Shown here piece after piece: positions 62,510-64,000 of a stretch of DNA of 64,000 nt. The number at the start of each line of letters is the position of its first letter. Positions within the stretch are counted from its first letter, which is position 1. The stretch lies in contig JAKAGV010000010.1 of NCBI GenBank assembly GCA_021815405.1, positions 1 through 64,000 on the forward strand, read 5' to 3'. Under the pieces are notes generated by a model. It was not told the origin of the DNA. It made no database searches and saw only the letters and a program-made list of their open reading frames with translations. Position numbers and translations under genes: made by a program. The DNA is from Bacteroidota bacterium. Its GTDB lineage: Bacteria; Bacteroidota; Ignavibacteria; Ignavibacteriales; Ignavibacteriaceae.

Positions 62510-64000
62510 CTAAAAATCAAACTTTATTCCAAGCCAAACCGATCTTGTATATCCGTAAGAAAACAAATCTACATTAGGACTGTTTATCCATGGTTTGGCT
62601 GATGAGTTCATATCACCGATCTTATCTTCTGTTGTAACAACATCACCTTTTTTATGTACAATGCCCATCGCATCAGTAACATCTTGTGTATATACATAGC
62701 CGGGATATAAATATGAACCAGATGCTTCACTTCGTATAGGATCATAGTAAGAACTATGATACTCTGGAAGATGAAGCGATGCCATGTAGCCCGTAAAATC
62801 TGATCCTGAAGCAGAACCATTGCCGCCATAGAAAGCGTAATTATATAGGAACTGCTTGTTGTTGAAAAGGTTGTTTACATTTAAGAAGACAGTTGCCCTA
62901 AGCGGACCAACTGTGAAAGCCTTACTTAATTTCATATTGACTAACCACAAATTCGGCCATCTGAAATAATTTGTAGCTCCTTCGTCTGTACTGCGTGGAT
63001 TGAAGACGAAAATATCACCTAGTCTCCAATCGGGAAGAAGACTCAAGCTCCAGTCTCCTAGGAATCTTCCCCATCTGCTAGGGGATGTAAGCGTAATGTT
63101 TGCTCGTATTTCCGGAACGGGGAACGGTCTAGAAGGATTGGCATAAGAAAACGCAGCCGGAGCTACATTCGAAGCAGAATCCTGATAAACTGCAATTCTG
63201 TTTGTAATACCGCTGCTGGAATAAGTGTATTGTAAGTTTAACCAGCCTGTCAGATATTCACCAACAGATTTTGTTACTTGAAATTCAAGACCTTGAATGG
63301 TTGCATAAGAATCGCCCGATCTAAATCTATAATTTGGTATACCTGCAGTTGTAGGGATATAATTTATAACTCTTACATTACCAGTTACATCTTTATAATA
63401 TCCGGCAACATGAATTAGATACTCATTAAACAAATTGTAGTCAACTCCTAATTCATATTGAATTGTTTTAGAAGGAGCTAAGTTGGGATTTCCGAGGTCG
63501 TACAGTCCGCCTTTCTGAGTATCGTATCTAAAGCCGTAAGCGAGCATGTCTGCAAGAGGAGGCATGCTTCTAAATTGTCCATAGTTGAAATAGAATTTCG
63601 CACTCTCGGTAATTGGAAAAGATATTCCGAACCGTGGGCTGAACACGAGATGAGTAGCAACGGGTTGAAGTAATGGTGTTTGCCCAGCCGCAATATATTG
63701 AGCATTCAATTGATTCCAATGCTGCCAGATGATTGAACCGCCTGACTGCAGAATACTAAGATAATCTGTCGGAGTCCAGTTTGGAGCCGCAAATGCAGCT
63801 GCATCCCATGGTCTGCCGGTGGGCCATTCAAGGTTTCCAAAGCTATAATAGTCTGCGCGGATACCAATATTCGCAACCATATCTTCAAATGTAATCTGAT
63901 CTTGAATATATGCGCCCAAATTACGCGGATAAACATTGAAATTATATTCATACATACTTAATGGACCCTGGTTCGGCCAGTATGACCATCGATTATTGTT
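62510..64000 (-). CDS. TonB-dependent receptor, cassette 2 (C-terminal part, runs past window)
   Basis: The frame is open to base 64000, so about 496 residues of the C-terminal barrel are visible and the plug and signal peptide lie outside. Shared with the receptor at 53989-57234: FGISFPITESAKFYFNYGQF, YELGVDYNLFNEYLIHVAGYYKDVTG, NMKLSKAF, MASLHLPEYHS, KIGDMNSSAKPWIN and the ending TRSVWLGIKFDF. The internal ATG at 63955 is not the start. It heads the second cassette, 64 bp upstream of the 738-aa protein gene. Confidence 0.92.
   Translation of the reverse strand, partial: NNNRWSYWPNQGPLSMYEYNFNVYPRNLGAYIQDQITFEDMVANIGIRADYYSFGNLEWPTGRPWDAAAFAAPNWTPTDYLSILQSGGSIIWQHWNQLNAQYIAAGQTPLLQPVATHLVFSPRFGISFPITESAKFYFNYGQFRSMPPLADMLAYGFRYDTQKGGLYDLGNPNLAPSKTIQYELGVDYNLFNEYLIHVAGYYKDVTGNVRVINYIPTTAGIPNYRFRSGDSYATIQGLEFQVTKSVGEYLTGWLNLQYTYSSSGITNRIAVYQDSASNVAPAAFSYANPSRPFPVPEIRANITLTSPSRWGRFLGDWSLSLLPDWRLGDIFVFNPRSTDEGATNYFRWPNLWLVNMKLSKAFTVGPLRATVFLNVNNLFNNKQFLYNYAFYGGNGSASGSDFTGYMASLHLPEYHSSYYDPIRSEASGSYLYPGYVYTQDVTDAMGIVHKKGDVVTTEDKIGDMNSSAKPWINSPNVDLFSYGYTRSVWLGIKFDF

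Overview
The window looks like a chromosomal carbohydrate-utilisation region of a low-GC member of the Bacteroidota/Chlorobi group, most likely class Ignavibacteria. Visible support: many secreted proteins end in a type IX secretion (T9SS) sorting domain with the linker motif NYPNPFNPST, TonB-dependent receptors carry an N-terminal carboxypeptidase-regulatory-like domain, PorV/PorQ-family proteins are present, and no SusD homologue accompanies the receptors. The taxonomic placement is inference from these traits. All genes are on the minus strand except a dead insertion sequence.

The theme is pectin. From right to left: (1) 50.8-64.0 kb, two copies of a three-gene cassette (TonB receptor, large secreted protein, PorV-like protein), the outer one cut by the window end, with a small T9SS protein and a 21-bp repeat array between them; (2) 42.4-50.7 kb, intracellular uronate catabolism (GH105, uxaC, kduI, kduD, a LacI regulator, eda-type aldolase, kdgK); (3) 26.4-42.1 kb, a block of secreted or exported pectinases (two CE8 methylesterases, three GH28, PL9, PL10, SGNH and alpha/beta esterases), with two decayed relatives (CE12, GH28) and a 42-bp periodic array; (4) 18.2-26.3 kb, hexuronate transporter, GH31, then uxaE, a uxuB-type SDR, a LarA-family protein and gluconokinase in pathway order; (5) 16.9-18.1 kb, a dead IS1380-family element; (6) 11.9-16.3 kb, a MacAB-type ABC exporter; (7) 0.2-11.7 kb, a galactan/galactose section with GH53 endo-galactanase, a beta-helix T9SS protein, a TonB receptor, galT, galK, a small membrane protein, a sodium/solute symporter and a LacI regulator with matching operators.

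How the genes work together: surface enzymes de-esterify and cut homogalacturonan and galactan side chains. Unsaturated uronates go through GH105, KduI, KduD, KdgK and the KDPG aldolase to pyruvate and glyceraldehyde-3-phosphate. Saturated galacturonate goes through ExuT, UxaC, UxaE and UxuB to D-mannonate. No mannonate dehydratase (uxuA) is visible. Instead the next two genes are a LarA-superfamily (nickel-pincer) racemase/epimerase-like protein and gluconokinase, suggesting mannonate -> gluconate -> 6-phosphogluconate. This is the most interesting metabolic hypothesis in the window.

The most striking non-coding signals are nine units of exactly 42 bp without indels at 35877-36254, a 21-bp array at 57470-57784 that is open on both strands, and several intergenic hairpins built from short repeated words.
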